A stretch of 64,000 bases of DNA from Anaspis maculata (lineage: Eukaryota > Arthropoda > Insecta > Coleoptera > Scraptiidae), in assembly GCA_949128115.1 (NCBI GenBank), contig OX421966.1:55425416-55489415 (forward strand), read 5' to 3'. Under the pieces are notes generated by a model. The model did not search any database and was not told where the DNA came from. It saw only the letters and a list, made by a program, of their open reading frames with translations. Each line of letters begins with the position of its first letter. Position 1 is the stretch's first letter. The position numbers and the translations under genes are program-made. Shown here one piece after another: positions 1 through 12,643 of the stretch.

Positions 1-2378
1 AGATTATGTAGTCCCCATCAAATTAATAGCTTCAGTAGGCGGCGTATCTGAATGACAGGTGACGTTTTGTGCAAATTTAAACTTTTAGGTGCCGATGCCG
101 TGACAACGAAAGTTATTCCACAATTACATCGAAATTTCAAGAAAAACTCGATCAATTAGTTATGGAATTGCGCTCGCAGGATAATTGCACGTTATTATTT
201 GACAGCTGGTGATGCTGCACGCTCTTCTTTCACCGTCCCGAAATTCCAGCCAAGCCGCCTTTTTTGCAGTACACACTATATGTATAGGTACAAAAGACTT
301 GATGCGCAGATGTTCAAGAGTTCAAGTACAATTCAACACTACCTACTACTACGTTTGTTTTAAGCGCAAAATTTGTTATTGTAATTGTAGCAATTCGTCC
401 CGAGAGCAATTTTTCTGGGAAACGTGGCGATCATTAGCGATTTAAATGAGAGAGGAACCTTGCTAAACTGTAATTTGCACGTCGTTGATAATGATGATGA
501 TCATCATCACCATCATCATAATTCTTGTTTCGTTGCTCAATTTTATAATTTATTGAAAAAGAGCCTATTTTCTTCCGAGTTCGACTGAGCTCTTCTGCTT
601 CGTCCAAGTTTCGCAAAAAGCTCTTCGTCTAAGAGCTCCCGTCCGGCTGATGCTGCATGTCTTCTCTCTATTTATAGACATGGACAGGTTGTGTCTTAGC
701 AGCCAGGGCATGATTATTACACATTTACAGCTCCTTATTCCGAGTTATTCCCATCTAAACCAGTGTAATTACACCGAAGAGAATATACGTACAAGATAAG
801 AAGAAGAAAAAACAACCATGCACTTAAACGGCCGTCCGTAGCTCAAGTACCTACTTGTTGCTTTACTTCTTCTACTTACTCCTATTACTTTGCTTTATAA
901 TCAGAGGTGTGTACAGGCAGTGGACGACGCGATTTTGCTGTGCTTCTTCCATCCGTCCGTCCGCGGTTATGTCTCTAATTTTAGAAGTACAGTTAACCTA
1001 AGCCGTTTTACTCTCGTCCATGAAGAGATCATGTCCATTCTCCTGACATGACCGGCTTAAGAAGATATCGGTGCGGTGTCCCGTGGCCCGGCACCGGACG
1101 GATCGAAGACAAGGCACCATTAAATTGCGTAATGACTCGGAATTGTTGTTAATTAAACTCGGATTTGTATCGCGTCAGGTGGGATTTTACAGTTTGTTGC
1201 TGTTGGGTTTGTTTATTCGGAGGTTTCACGGTCAGTTCCCGGTCTTTGTCCGATCTTCGAACGTCTTCGGATTGCGCAAAAATAATGCATCAAATTGAGC
1301 CACAAGACAAATGGAAATAGAATAAAATATGTAGATCAATACTAAATCAAAATGATAGTCGTTAAGAAACAGGCATCACATCTATCATCATCGTCATCAT
1401 CACACCGCCAATATGTCCTGTAAACAGAAGAAACTTCCATTCAATACCTCTTAAGATTTCGTTGGTGCTCTATGAAAAAGAGCATGGGATCTCAAGAGCT
1501 TTGTCTCTAAGTAGAAAATTTCAAAGACCTGAACAAAACCAAGCTTGATTTCACGATTATTAGTATGAAGCCCGAGTCTCTTCCAGGTTTTATTAAAAAT
1601 TGGTCAATCAGTAACAGAATACAAGTCCGTGACAGCCCATCGGTGCGGATGCATCTATGCCAGACGATCCGATGGAATAGCAGTCAGAGGTCCATAAAGT
1701 ATACTATTGGGAGATTCATAAATGTGAGTTTGCCATGCGGCGCCATCTATCCAAGGCATTCCGCGGTGCTATCATCCGAGCATCAGGCAGACAGGAAATA
1801 TATCAAATTATTATATGAAGCCAAGCCATCACAAGTAGCACCGATGGTGGTACTGTAAACTCATATACTCTAGCCGCAATACGGGCCCCCTGAATCAAGT
1901 TTATTCACTCTTCATAATACATTTGTGAGGTACTATTGCTTCAAATCAAGTGGGGTGAAATCCGTACTTATCGAATTATCAATAATAGAACGTCCAGCCA
2001 CTTGTCTTGCCGGCAACTCTTTCTAGCAGGACAGCTGTACACACATTCGGACCTGCTGACTGTGACCTCGGTGACTGTTTTTCTTCCGGAAGGACCAATG
2101 GCTATTTCAGTGCAGTGCGCGTGAGGATTGTATGTTGCCAGGCCAATTTAAAATCATGAAAATAAATATACTGGCTACTTTTTAGAAAAAAATCGGAACT
2201 TCATTGCAACGGCTCTGATTAATCACACAGAACTTTTGTTCAAATCAAGTAAGTAGGTACTCATCACGTTTAGTATAATAATGAGAAAATTTTGACATTT
2301 TGATTTTTTATATTGTAAAAATAAATACGAATAGAAACAAAATTTGAATGTAATATCGATTTCTACTTTGGAAATGTA
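1..2378. other. Gene-free flank, unassigned
   Basis: I see no coding exon or recognised repeat, apart from a short GAT/ATC-rich simple repeat at about 488-522 and a second small ATC-rich stretch near 1380-1405. Open frames here are short and without family features. Confidence 0.5.
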
Positions 2379-4774
2379 CAGGTGTCCCAGCTAAAACAAC
2401 CCAGCGCGATTATCAAGGCAACATGAAAATGTCCCAATTGGGGGTAGCCTGACCCTTAAGTTTTCTTTTGAGGGGCCGCCAGTGCCGTAACTAGGCTTGT
2501 TGGCGCCTGTGGCAATGTAGCAATTGTGCGCCCCAAGAAAGTAAACATCTCAAGGGGGCCAGGACCCGCTAGAGCGCCGCAGGCGAAAAATTTCCCAGAT
2601 AACAATAATAATGCTGATAATAATCTCAAATTTAAGCTGGAAGCTTCCATTTCCTCCCCCTCCGGATTTTTGGTCACAATGGGAACACAACTATCCATAT
2701 TTTTTTTTTAATGGCCCATAAAATGATTATCATATTTTAAAAATCTTTCACTCGATATTCCATGAAAAAAAGGTGAAATCAATAATAAACTCATTCGGCT
2801 CCTAGAAATTTTTTCAAACTCCCAGCCGTCCATTTTTTAGCAGTCGAGCCCCCAACCCAGAAATAGAAACAATAATGTCCGTATTCATAGTCGTTGTCGA
2901 GTGCACCTTGTTCAAATTCCACTTTAAATCAAGCTGTAACTCAAAAACGAATCCTGTTTCATAGATTACTCCGACAACGACTATTCAACAACGAAAATCA
3001 ATACGGGCATAAGACAAATTGATAATATTTTCACACAAAAAAGTCTTCAACAAGAAGTAACAAAATACTAGTAGTACCTATAGGATTACAAAGATAAAAA
3101 TTGCACAACAAAACAAAACTTGTCAAGTTATTGACAAAATATTAAGAGTCAAAATGGAAAAAGATGCACGTTGCTTCTCTATTCCAAATACCCAAGTAAG
3201 TAACTAAAAATAAATTTGAGGACAAAAAAAAATGGAAAATGAAAAAAATCTTGAAACTTCAACCACCAAGCTGAACTTTTCTAGATTTCGATAAAAAAAT
3301 ATATATATGTCTATAATTTCACAAAATTCAAGCTTGACGTAGCTGTTTTATCGATTGGAAGTATAGATATCTTTGTTAATTATTCTTGGCCGACAGAAGA
3401 GCGCAAATACGACTTGACGCAAGCTTCAGTTCACTGAACGAGAGATGAAAATTTTTTGCACAAAATAGAGAGGCCCCATCTCAGACTGATTTGGCGCTCT
3501 TGTATTTATTTGGCGCAAAGTGCAAGTAAATACATCGTCCCTTGCCAGGCAAAGCAACGTAAGCGACATTTTAGCAACTCTAAAGGAGAGACAAAAAATC
3601 GTGTTGATTGCAAATTGCCCACGGAAGAATATTAATTTTGCATGTTTCATGTTATGCAGTGTATAATTAACTATATTTTAGTGCTTGTGATAGTTTACTT
3701 ATTCGACGCGGCTCAGTGAGACTTTCCCAACAAGATCAACAACTTATTTTTGTCAGAATGGCGCTTACGTTGCTTTGCCTGGCAAGGGACGACATGCAGT
3801 AATAGTCAGGCTGGAACTCGAAAAGCCCCTATACTAGACCGACCGGCGCTGGCGGAGGGCACCGAGCGCCGAGCGTGAGCGCTGAATCCTCAGAATGCTA
3901 CTTCCTGCAGCGCCGTGCTGTTCAATTTTATCAGAAGTAGATATAGATTCAGGTAAAAATTTGAAATAAAAATTGAAAAAAATAAGTATCAGGTATCACA
4001 CAAGCTGAATTTTGCGCCCCTGAAATTTTTGCGCCTGTGGCAAATGCCACTCTCGCCACGCCCTAGTTACGGCACTGGGGGCCGCCGATGCTTGTAGGTG
4101 CTCTAGTTTCCAAGAAAATTTAGATTTAATCAGGCGAGTCACAAGAATTGGAAAATTCATTACCGACAAAACAAAATACTTTAGAGGAAAAAAAATCCTC
4201 TTTTTCTGGGCTTTCCATGGATGTGTCGCCGCCGATGTCTGTACCTGGCCCAGTAAGCCGGATATTCTGCCTTACAGCCCAGCAAACACAATAATCGGAA
4301 TTTATGACGACGTCAACGATCACACACTTGTTGATTTTAACATCAGCCAGTATTCATTGCTATGGTGAATCCAGGTATGGTAAGTGAAAAAGTCCTAGTG
4401 ACGACTAGTGTTGAAGTCAACAAGTGTGAGATCGGTGACGTCATGATTCTCATTATTGTGTTTGCTGGACTGTGAGGCAGAATATCTGGCTTACTAGGCC
4501 AGGTACAGACATCGGCGACACACCAATGGAAAGCCCAGAGAAGGAGGATTTTGTTTCATCTGAAATATTTTGTTTTGTCGATCATGAATTTTCGAATTCT
4601 TGTGACCCGCCCGAATTAAATTGCATTTTCTTGGAAACTAGAGCACCTACAAGCATCGGCGCCCCCTCAAAAGAAAGCTCAAAGGTCAGGCTTTCCCCCC
4701 AAATGAAGAAAAAAGTTGTTGCCTTGATATTTCCTGAGAAAATCGCGCTGGATTGTTTAGGCTCGGACACCCTG
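2379..4774. mobile_element. Foldback element with CAGG(T/G)GTCC ends, TA-flanked, interrupted by a hAT insertion
   Basis: The left end CAGGTGTCCCAGC and right end (inverted) CAGGGTGTCCGAGC lie between TA dinucleotides. The arms at 2379-2479 plus 4078-4345 and at about 4395-4774 are inverted copies; for example the blocks with GTCTGTACCTGGCC near 4230 and GGCCAGGTACAGAC near 4500. The TA flanks and CAGG termini fit a Tc1/mariner-derived non-autonomous element. No transposase is seen. Confidence 0.75.
2480..4077. mobile_element. hAT-like non-autonomous element, 1598 bp
   Basis: It has perfect 16-base terminal inverted repeats, CAGTGCCGTAACTAGG. The flanking 8-bp target duplication GGGGCCGC lies at 2472-2479 and 4078-4085. 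The CAGTG-type ends and 8-bp duplication are diagnostic of the hAT superfamily. The uninterrupted target survives in the opposite arm of the host foldback near 4655-4675. No transposase frame is visible inside. Confidence 0.88.
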
Positions 4775-5511
4775 TATAGGTATACAGGTGTCCCGGATTA
4801 AGTGTTACAAAATTCACAGGGAGATAGAAAATTGAAAAATAAGAGGACTTTTCTCAATAAACATACCCTCGCAAACGTATAATTACGGAGATGCAGGCCT
4901 TCAAAGTTGATTCTCAGAGCTAGTTTTGTTTAATTTTGAGTTATTTCTGAACTGAAATTTTGCACGAAACTACTTTCAGTATCAGGTGCCTTGTCCAACA
5001 AAAATCGATTGGAAATTTTTGTCACACCGGTCAAATGAATAAAAAGTAAATACCTACTTCGGGGATTTTTCTACAAACAATTGACAACAAAATGTGGTTC
5101 ACTAATAACCGAGCTAATAACAGAGGAAATGGGGAAAAAAACAAACTAGTTTGTCATTCATTCTGTATCTCTGTGCTAGGTACCGTACAAGCTCTCATCA
5201 ACAACTCGACAAGATTCCCGGGATTTTCGTTCTGAGCGCCGTGATGAATCACATACGGTTTCTTCCAATTTTTTACATGCGAAATGAACTTGGAAAACCA
5301 CAAAAGACCTTGAATCAATATTTTATGTTCATCAAAATGGCCATTTTATGCAAAAATATGGTCCATGTCTTTTCACAGTGCGTAGTTCTTGTTTACATGG
5401 GTACTCATCAGTTAAATTATGCAACTCTTGATTCCGATTTCAGCTATTTCGGAACTGTTTCACAAAGATTGATGTGCTGTGCCATGAAATGATCAAAGGT
5501 TTTGTATCATA
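4775..5511. other. Spacer with a single CAGGTGTCCCGG repeat end
   Basis: A TATACAGGTGTCCCGG motif at about 4782-4797 looks like the left end of another TA-flanked element, but I could not find a partner. There is no supported gene. Confidence 0.4.
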
Positions 5512-6388
5512 CAGGGTGTCGTAAAATTAGCGGCAAATAAGTTAGGGGCTTTTTTGAGGGATGCTTGAAAAGATGCCTGACAAATGTTGAAGTAAAGTAC
5601 CTGAAAGATTCAAGTAAACTGTAGTAAACTGTTCCAATAACAGGCTGAGACAGACAGATGAAGAGCTTTTTTTTTTGCTATTGCTTTACGGGAAACTTCA
5701 ATAGCCGCGTAGGAAAGATCAGCCGGAATGGTGGAGGTGCCGCCGTTCCGGAACACGCGGACTGCACGCGAAAGGTGTAGAATTTTTCGGAGGTATGCCG
5801 GGTCATTGTGGAATTTGCTGGAGGACCGGTGAAAGATTCCAGAACAATAGTCGGAGCTTTATTAAGCAACGATCCTCGGCCTACGGACCAGTATTCAATT
5901 CAGATCGATAACGATAAGATCGAGTTGTATCGGCGATATACCCAAGCGCAAGTAGTTGTTGACGTGTATGTTATAGTAGTACGCAGTAATAAACAGTGTG
6001 TGTTTTAAAACGATTGTTTCAATTATAAACGAATCCAAACGCGAAATCCGTAACGGTATTTATTGTACAAAAGTATTACAGGGTTCCAGACTCCAGAGGT
6101 TTCTTTATTGTAGATATCGATATAGATGTAGGTATATTGAGGCAGAACGACAAGCATCACGATAAGTTTCAATAGAATTTTTTTGGTGAGCATGCATTCT
6201 TTGACAAAACTGAATTTATATACGATTTATTCCTCACCCTGCAAAATTTCAAAACACATTCAATAGTTCAAAAATTCACTCTTTCGTCTGTTTTGAAGAG
6301 TTCATTCAAACCTTTTCAGATTACGAAAATAAGATCTTGAACTCTGTGACTACCCTAGCTTGACTCGACTTGATTCTACGACGCCCTG
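5512..6388. mobile_element. TA-flanked element with CAGGGTGTCGTA ends, 877 bp
   Basis: The left end CAGGGTGTCGTA and right end TACGACGCCCTG are inverted and each is bordered by TA. The interior contains an LTR-like repeat (about 5681-6064). Confidence 0.6.
5681..6064 (+). mobile_element. LTR-like repeat fragment
   Basis: This stretch shares several blocks, in the same order, with 38100-38375 plus 40813-40915: a TATGCCGGG block, a GTAATAAACAGTGTGTGTTTTAAAACGAT-type block and a final ACGCGAAATnCGTAAC block. The arrangement suggests a retrotransposon LTR. No internal coding region is present. Confidence 0.4.
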
Positions 6389-7876
6389 TATGAAGTCAAT
6401 GTCACGTCTTTCTACCAAATGATGAAATTTCTCTTTTCTGCATCAAGGTGATTGTTTTTTTGGCTTAATTCGGTAAAATGTCAAACATTCATGAGTATAT
6501 TGTGGAATTTATTGCAGTTGGGTAGATACTGACACCGCGCTGCCATGCGGTGAAAGGTCAATGCAGGAAAAAAACGGTTTGTATAATAGAGGTGTGCAAA
6601 CGAAATGTCAGAACAACGGGAAGAAATCTAGAAATTCTTGTTTGCTGCAGTTGTATTTTTCAAGTCTTTCGCTCTGAAATTATTTCGAGAAATACTTGAT
6701 GAATACTTATGTACATAAATTGCATTAAGTAGGTACCTGCATGATAATATGCAAAAGGGGACAAAGTTTTGTTTCGAACGTTCAAGATTGCGATGAAGAT
6801 TCTCGCAAATACCTATTATTTTTAATCAATCATGCATGCCTCACTTGCATTAATTCATTAAAAACAGGTATTCAAGATAGCAATATTTCAACATTTCAGC
6901 GACTTTACCGAAAGGAAGTGATTAATTCCAATCCAGCTATTTTATCGGAAGATAAAAATAACAACATGTCGATTCATTATGTTCAAAATAAGTAGACAGT
7001 TTTTACTGACATTTTTTAAATATGAATGTAGGTAGGTACAACGGTCGCCGGTCTAGCTCAACGTTCTATCTCTTCACAAACAGGCAATTTAAATTCTGAC
7101 TGTGATTCATTATTAGGTACTGAAGTTTTGTATCAAAAAAGTCGCTTATTAATCAAGTTACGTTTGTGTAATGTTCTCCGGCATACCATTGCTCATTACA
7201 GGGTGAGAGCTTTTTCGATTACAGCAATAGATTTTTTAAGTTGATTTAATTTTCAAATTTAGCGGGCGAATACGATTGAGTAACTCGACAAACTGTCAGG
7301 GGGTGGAATGCTACGTTAGTGACGTCACGTTGCATTGCAACCACTTTTCTCATAAGCCACAGCTAGGCAACGTGACATCACAAGCGCAAAAATTCTACTA
7401 ATCGTGACAGGGTCCAGTGTTTTTGAACAGGGCCATCTGTCGATGGTCGAAATCCTGAGTTCTAAACCATTCAAAGAATCGACCCTGTCGTAGGTATTTT
7501 TGCCATCTTTTTCTGGAAGATGATATCATCTTTTGATTTTAAAATGGAACACCCTGGATATTTTAGGATATTTGGATACCTAGAGCGTTGAGTGAAAATA
7601 TATAAAGAAGCGCCATAGTAACCTTTTGTCATAGGCCGGTAGATGGTGCCACAGTACAAGCAAATTTTGGAGGCGAAGTACTGAAAGAAATTGTTTTGGG
7701 TTGAGTTTACCCTTTATTTCCATTTTATTTATTACCCTAAAAATACTTGAGGATAAAGCCGCAGTTCTCATCTCACCATATACTAGGTACTAGGTACTAA
7801 ATAGATGCAGGACTAACCACAAGGATGCTGGTTCAAATTGCCGCGGATAGCCCTATCCCTGTACCCTATACGTATA
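6389..7876. other. Unassigned intergenic sequence
   Basis: I see no supported gene and no repeat with both ends. Confidence 0.4.
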
Positions 7877-8424
7877 CAGGGTATCCGGTGTTTATTCGCG
7901 GAAACTTTGGCAATCGATAGTGCATCACAAAATAGGGAAACTTTTCCCCAACTATCCCGTTCAAAAACAAACAATAACGGAGAATTGGAAAAATTATTAT
8001 TATTCGCAAAATTAGTAGAAATTTTTTATATTCTATAATCTATAATAAGTACTTATGTATATTTTTTTGTATGTATGTGGTAAATTTTAAATTAATTACT
8101 GAATAATAACGGAGATATAGCCCTTCAAGGTAAAAATCGTTTTTTAGGCGCCACTTTTCAATTGTTCAACCGATTTTGTTCAAATTTGGACTAAAGGTTA
8201 CCGAAATAAGTCTTTATTGAACAGTAATGATGCATTCCATCAAACATTCTTAAGGGCGAAGATATTAGGGGGTACCTTCCCTCTTTTTCCTCCATTTTTC
8301 ACTCCTCTGATTATTTTAAGAATCGTTCCCATTTTTGGATTCCACGTTCGATTTAAACAAGTGAATCTGCCCTCACGTGCGTGAGTCTCAATAGCGCATT
8401 TTCTTAGTTCCAGGACTGTCATTG

Positions 8425-9112
8425 ATAGGAATGAAGTCCAGCTTGAAAATTAAACGTTCATACGAAACAAGAGTAAGTTTCACGTTTTATGACAATCGTT
8501 CCACTAATGGGAAATTTCAATATGGCGGCCAAGATGGCGGCCAAATCATGAAATGCAGCTTGAAAATAAGAATGTCCATACGAGACAAGAGTAAAGTTTC
8601 AAGTTTCATGACAATCCCTCCATTAATAACAGATTTCAATACGGTGACCAGGATGGCGGCAGAATTATGAAATTTACCTTGAAAATGAGAACGTTTATAC
8701 AAGAAAAGAGCAAGTTCCAAGTTTCATGACAATCCCTCCACTGATAACAGATTTCAATATGGCGGCCAAGATGACGGCGGAATCTTAAAATTCACTTCAA
8801 AAAAGATTGTTAATACGAGACAAGAGCAGGTCCCAAGTTTCATAACAATCGTTCCACTGATAACAGATTTCAATATAGCGGCCAAGATGGCGGCGGAATC
8901 ATAAAATTCACCTTGAAAAGAAGATTGTTCATACGAGACAAGAGCAGGTTCCAAGTTTCATAACAATCGTTCCACTAATAACAGATTCCAAGATGGCGGC
9001 GGAATCATGGAATTCAGCTTGAAAATAAGAATAATCATACGAGACAAGGGCAACTTCCAAGTTTCACGGAAATCATTCCACTAATAAGTAATTTCAATAT
9101 GGCGGCGCAACC
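8425..9112. repeat. Minisatellite, about six units of 110-119 bp
   Basis: Units contain CAATATGGCGGCCAAGATGG, then TTGAAAATnAGAA, ACGAGACAAGAG and CAAGTTTCATnACAATC. The unit starts fall near 8518, 8637, 8755, 8870, about 8985 and 9093. The array lies inside the 7877-10453 element. Confidence 0.85.
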
Positions 9113-9114
9113 AT

Positions 9115-9680
9115 GAAATCCAATCTGCCCATTGGCCACTCACGAGGACCTAAGCTATCCATTGGAGAAAGTTCCAGGGCTCTAGATCCATTCCTCGAGG
9201 AGGAGTTCAACTTCTTAGAAGTGCACAGGAAATCTTTGTTTTGTGATGATGATAATAATAATGATAACTATGTATGTATAAAAAAAAATGCCCATTGGCC
9301 ACCCTTGGGGACATCAGCTATCCATCGAAAGAAGTTCCAAGGCTCTAGCTTGATTCCCTGAGGAGGAGTTCAACTTCTTAGAAGTCTACAATAAATATCT
9401 GTTTTTTGATAATACCGGGTGTTTATAAACGTTTGTGATCGCATCACCTTTGGAATCCGCTTTCGATCACTACAATTACGCCTGTTACTGCGTTTTTCGG
9501 CCCGAACCATGCCTGTCGCGATCACAGTTTCTTATAAACACCCCGTAGTAATGATAACTATGAAAATATAAAAAAAAATGCCCATTAGCCACTCTTGAGG
9601 ACATCTGCTATCTATTAGAAAAAGTTCTGAGGCTCTAGTTTCATTTCTCGAGGAGGAGTACAACTTCTTAATTTCTACAC
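9115..9680. repeat. Three degenerate copies of a ~100-bp unit
   Basis: The block TGCCCATTGGCCAC with AAAGTTC and CTCGAGGAGGAGTTCAACTT recurs at about 9127, 9287 and 9578. A MITE (9415-9545) separates the second and third copies. Confidence 0.7.
9415..9545. mobile_element. 131-bp MITE, CCGGGTGTTTATAAACG ends
   Basis: The inverted ends CCGGGTGTTTATAAACG / TTATAAACACCCCG are bordered by TA on both sides. A second copy of the same length lies at 43733-43863. Confidence 0.85.
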
Positions 9681-9736
9681 GGACAGACAGACAGACGGAC
9701 AGACGGACAGACGGACAGACGGACGGACAGACAGAC
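9680..9736. repeat. CGGACAGACAGA microsatellite
   Basis: Uninterrupted GGACAGAC / CAGACAGA units run through this stretch. Confidence 0.9.
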
Positions 9737-11807
9737 AAAACCGGCCATATAAGCGTCATTTTCTTCCGAAAATGCGCTAAAAATAAACTTACTTCTGCAA
9801 AATTTTGATTAGAGGCTTCGTTTCCGAGATATTTGAATTTGAAACGTCGGAGAACATCTCGAAATCTCCACTTTCAATGAAATTTTTTTTTCCTGGGAAC
9901 TTCTCGTTTCTCAGAGAAAATGGTGTTTTATGAACTTAAAAATTTTAGAAAACCTATTTCAGCTTGAAAATTATGATTTTTTCTATTCTGATTTTTAGAC
10001 CTTTGAAATTGGTGTTTTCGAGATATTTTCCAATGATTCAAACCCAAATATTTTAGAAACGAAGCCTCTGATCAAAATGTTGCACAAAAACTTTTTTCGA
10101 AATTGAACGCAGAATCCAAAAATTGAATTAATTTCTAAAAATAATCAGGGGAGCGAAGAATCAGGGGAAAAGGGGGAACGTACCCTCTATTATCTTCGCC
10201 CCTAAAAATGTTTGAGAAAATGCGTTATGACTGTTCATTAGAAACTTGTTTTAGTAAACTTTCATCCAAGTTTGAACAAAATCGGTTGAACGGTTCAAAA
10301 GTTATTGGAGAAAACCTATTTTTTATTTTAACTTTGAGAGGCTATATCTCCGTTACTGTTCGTTTTTGAACGGGGTGTTTCAGAAAAAATCTATTCATTT
10401 TTTGATGCTCTATCGATTGCCAAAGTTTCCGCAATTAAACACCGGACACCTTGTAGGTCGCGGGAACAAAAATGGCGTCCTTTGGATGGATATATGGTAT
10501 AATGTTATTTTCACTAGTACTAGTTGATACAATTTTCTCTAGTTGTAATAAATTATATAGATAATTTGTTGAAAAATTGCTTCTTTATCAAAAAAATAAT
10601 TGTGCTAAACTCAAGATTTTACTGGGTAATGTTAAAAACAAACGAATCTCTACAGCGGTACCTTGGCACCCTGTCATGCGCTGGCGCGAGCGTCTTATGC
10701 CAATTCGACGACGAAAAAAATGCGCATTGCGCTGTTGCCACAGCGGGTGCCAAGGTTATGTTCCCGCGACCTGTACAAAAGTAACAACACTAGTGGAATG
10801 TGCACCTTTTATTTGGTTTGTTTGGCCATTTAGTCCAATCTTGTCTAAAAATCTTTGTTCAATCTCTGTCTCACAGACATACACGTACACATTCTGATGA
10901 TATTGAGCACCTCATCAGACAGACAATAATGCATCGCGCGGGTAAATTGCAGTAATGTGCACCACAAACCAAAAAATCAGCCCCGTGGTTTGTTATTACC
11001 GCCAATTTTAATTCTGGTAAATTGGCAAGAGCCTACGTCCAAGGCCGACTGAGAATCGCACGGTCCACATTCAAACTACCTACCAACGCTATAAAGCTGA
11101 GCACTTGAATTTACGCGTAAACATAATAAATGCACGAGCAATTTCTCGTTGAATCAATCTGTAATACAGTTTTTTATATCTAGGTACCTGCCAACCAAAA
11201 AAGAAAAATAAACCAATAAGTAATATCTTTTCGATAGATTTAAATACGGAGTGATCGAATAAATAAATGGGGGTCCGTTGAATTTTATGCAATTTTGCAC
11301 TGCTTCACGTTTCACCCTGTAGATATTTTACATGAAGCTTCCTGATCTTCACCTCGTCAAGGTGAATAACGGAAAGTCTGAGTTCATTAACCGTCAAAAC
11401 AGAATCGAAATGATCTGTGTCGTTCGAAAGTTATTGTGGTTCAAAGTCGGACCAATTTTTCCCTCGCGACAACATATTGTCGCGCAGTTTAGTTGACCGA
11501 ACGTACTTATGATGGTAAACCTCGTAAACCCTTTGAAAGATATCGAAGATTGTTACGATATTCTGTGGAGATTCGAGCTCACGGCGGATAACATGACCCA
11601 CAAGCTTGGAGAATCCGATTAGCGTATAAAACACAAACCCGTACGATTGGCGGAGGAGCCCTTTGATAGCTTGTCGGATTCGGGATATGAGCGAAGCTTG
11701 GGGAATTTTTTAGAGCTCTCTGTAGGTACGTACTTACTTGATTACTCTACTCATTATTAAGCTCCATTCTTGAATAAATGCAGATCATATCTGGTCCATG
11801 ACCACCA

Positions 11808-11937
11808 GGGGTCGTATTTTCGGAACCGGGGAATAACTCCCCATGCGATGTCGCCTAGGCGACACTCAATCACAGCCCTGGTTGCCTATAGCAACTTCAA
11901 ATGTGAACGGATCACCTGTGTCCCGAAAATAGGGCCC
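11808..11937. mobile_element. MITE of the GGGGCC-TATTTT family
   Basis: The inverted ends GGGGTCGTATTTTC and GAAAATAGGGCCCC enclose CAATCACAGCCCTGGTTGCC. This is the same internal sequence, in opposite orientation, as the 31119-31235 copy. Confidence 0.75.
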
Positions 11938-12169
11938 CGAAGTGATAAAATCCCTGCAGACGTCCCGCTTACCAATACTAGTATCGACTATTGAATGTCT
12001 ATGAAGAATAATGAGTTAAGTTCTTATAATAATAAGAAACAACAACAACAACAACAACATTGAAAATAATGAAACTTTATTTTCACTGACGGCCATATCA
12101 ATGTGGAAACTATAGCTGGATGCATTTTGCCATCTATCTATCTCAGATATCCTCACCTTAGTTGGTAGT

Positions 12170-12262
12170 GGTGTCCCATTCGCTCCTTGGCAATTTCTCG
12201 CTTTCTCACTTTCTAACCGAGCTGAGGAGAAGAGAGATTTGTGGTAAAACGAAAGCACCTAT
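12170..12262. mobile_element. Partial AGGTGCTTTC-family MITE
   Basis: The right end TAAAACGAAAGCACCTATTA and the internal TTTCTCGCTTTCTCACTTTCT match the family. A similar partial copy is at about 27700-27810 (TAAAACGAAAGTACTTATT). Confidence 0.55.
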
Positions 12263-12643
12263 TAGATTTTTCATTTGTCTAATACAAACAGCACACTGGC
12301 GCCGAAATGTTTGAGAACACTTGTCAAAATGTATCAATTTTTGATTGACTTACAAGTTTTAAAATGTGTTTTTGAATTTTTGGCCGCCACTGTATTTAAA
12401 TATAATTGAACCAATTTATAAAATGGGAACAACACACACTAGGTGCACTTATAATTGTATAACCAACAAATGAATCAGAAAAAAAAACATGATTACAACC
12501 TCTCATAAGAAGTTTCACTTAAATGAGAACCAAATACCCAAGACTCAATCTTTCTAACATGAGCAAGAAGAAAGAATGTAGACGAAAACATGAGCTCTGA
12601 CAAAAATATTTGTACCGCTTTTATTCAACCAAATGCGCAACAA

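Larger units (their letters stand above)
7877..10453. mobile_element. Long-TIR element, 2.6 kb, TA-flanked
   Basis: The termini CAGGGTATCCGGTGTTTA and (inverted) CAAGGTGTCCGGTGTTTA lie next to TA. Long inverted arms match over several hundred bases; for example AATAACGGAGATATAGCC near 8101 against GGCTATATCTCCGTTACT near 10341. The interior is tandem repeats and a nested MITE. No transposase is seen. Confidence 0.75.
10454..12643. other. 3' flank of gene A and unassigned sequence
   Basis: The last ~170 bases (about 12470-12643) match the 3' flanks of B (28040-28205) and C (44885-45055). A short hairpin with CCTTGGCACCC / GGGTGCCAAGG arms lies at about 10661-10756. No other gene is seen. Confidence 0.5.

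Noticed and set aside
8425..9112. CRISPR-like array
   Set aside because: Units of 110-119 bases are repeated along their whole length, with no short identical repeats and variable spacers. It is a minisatellite in a eukaryotic setting.
9532..9759. Frame with Val-Cys-Leu-Ser-Val repeats
   Set aside because: Translation of the CGGACAGACAGA microsatellite.
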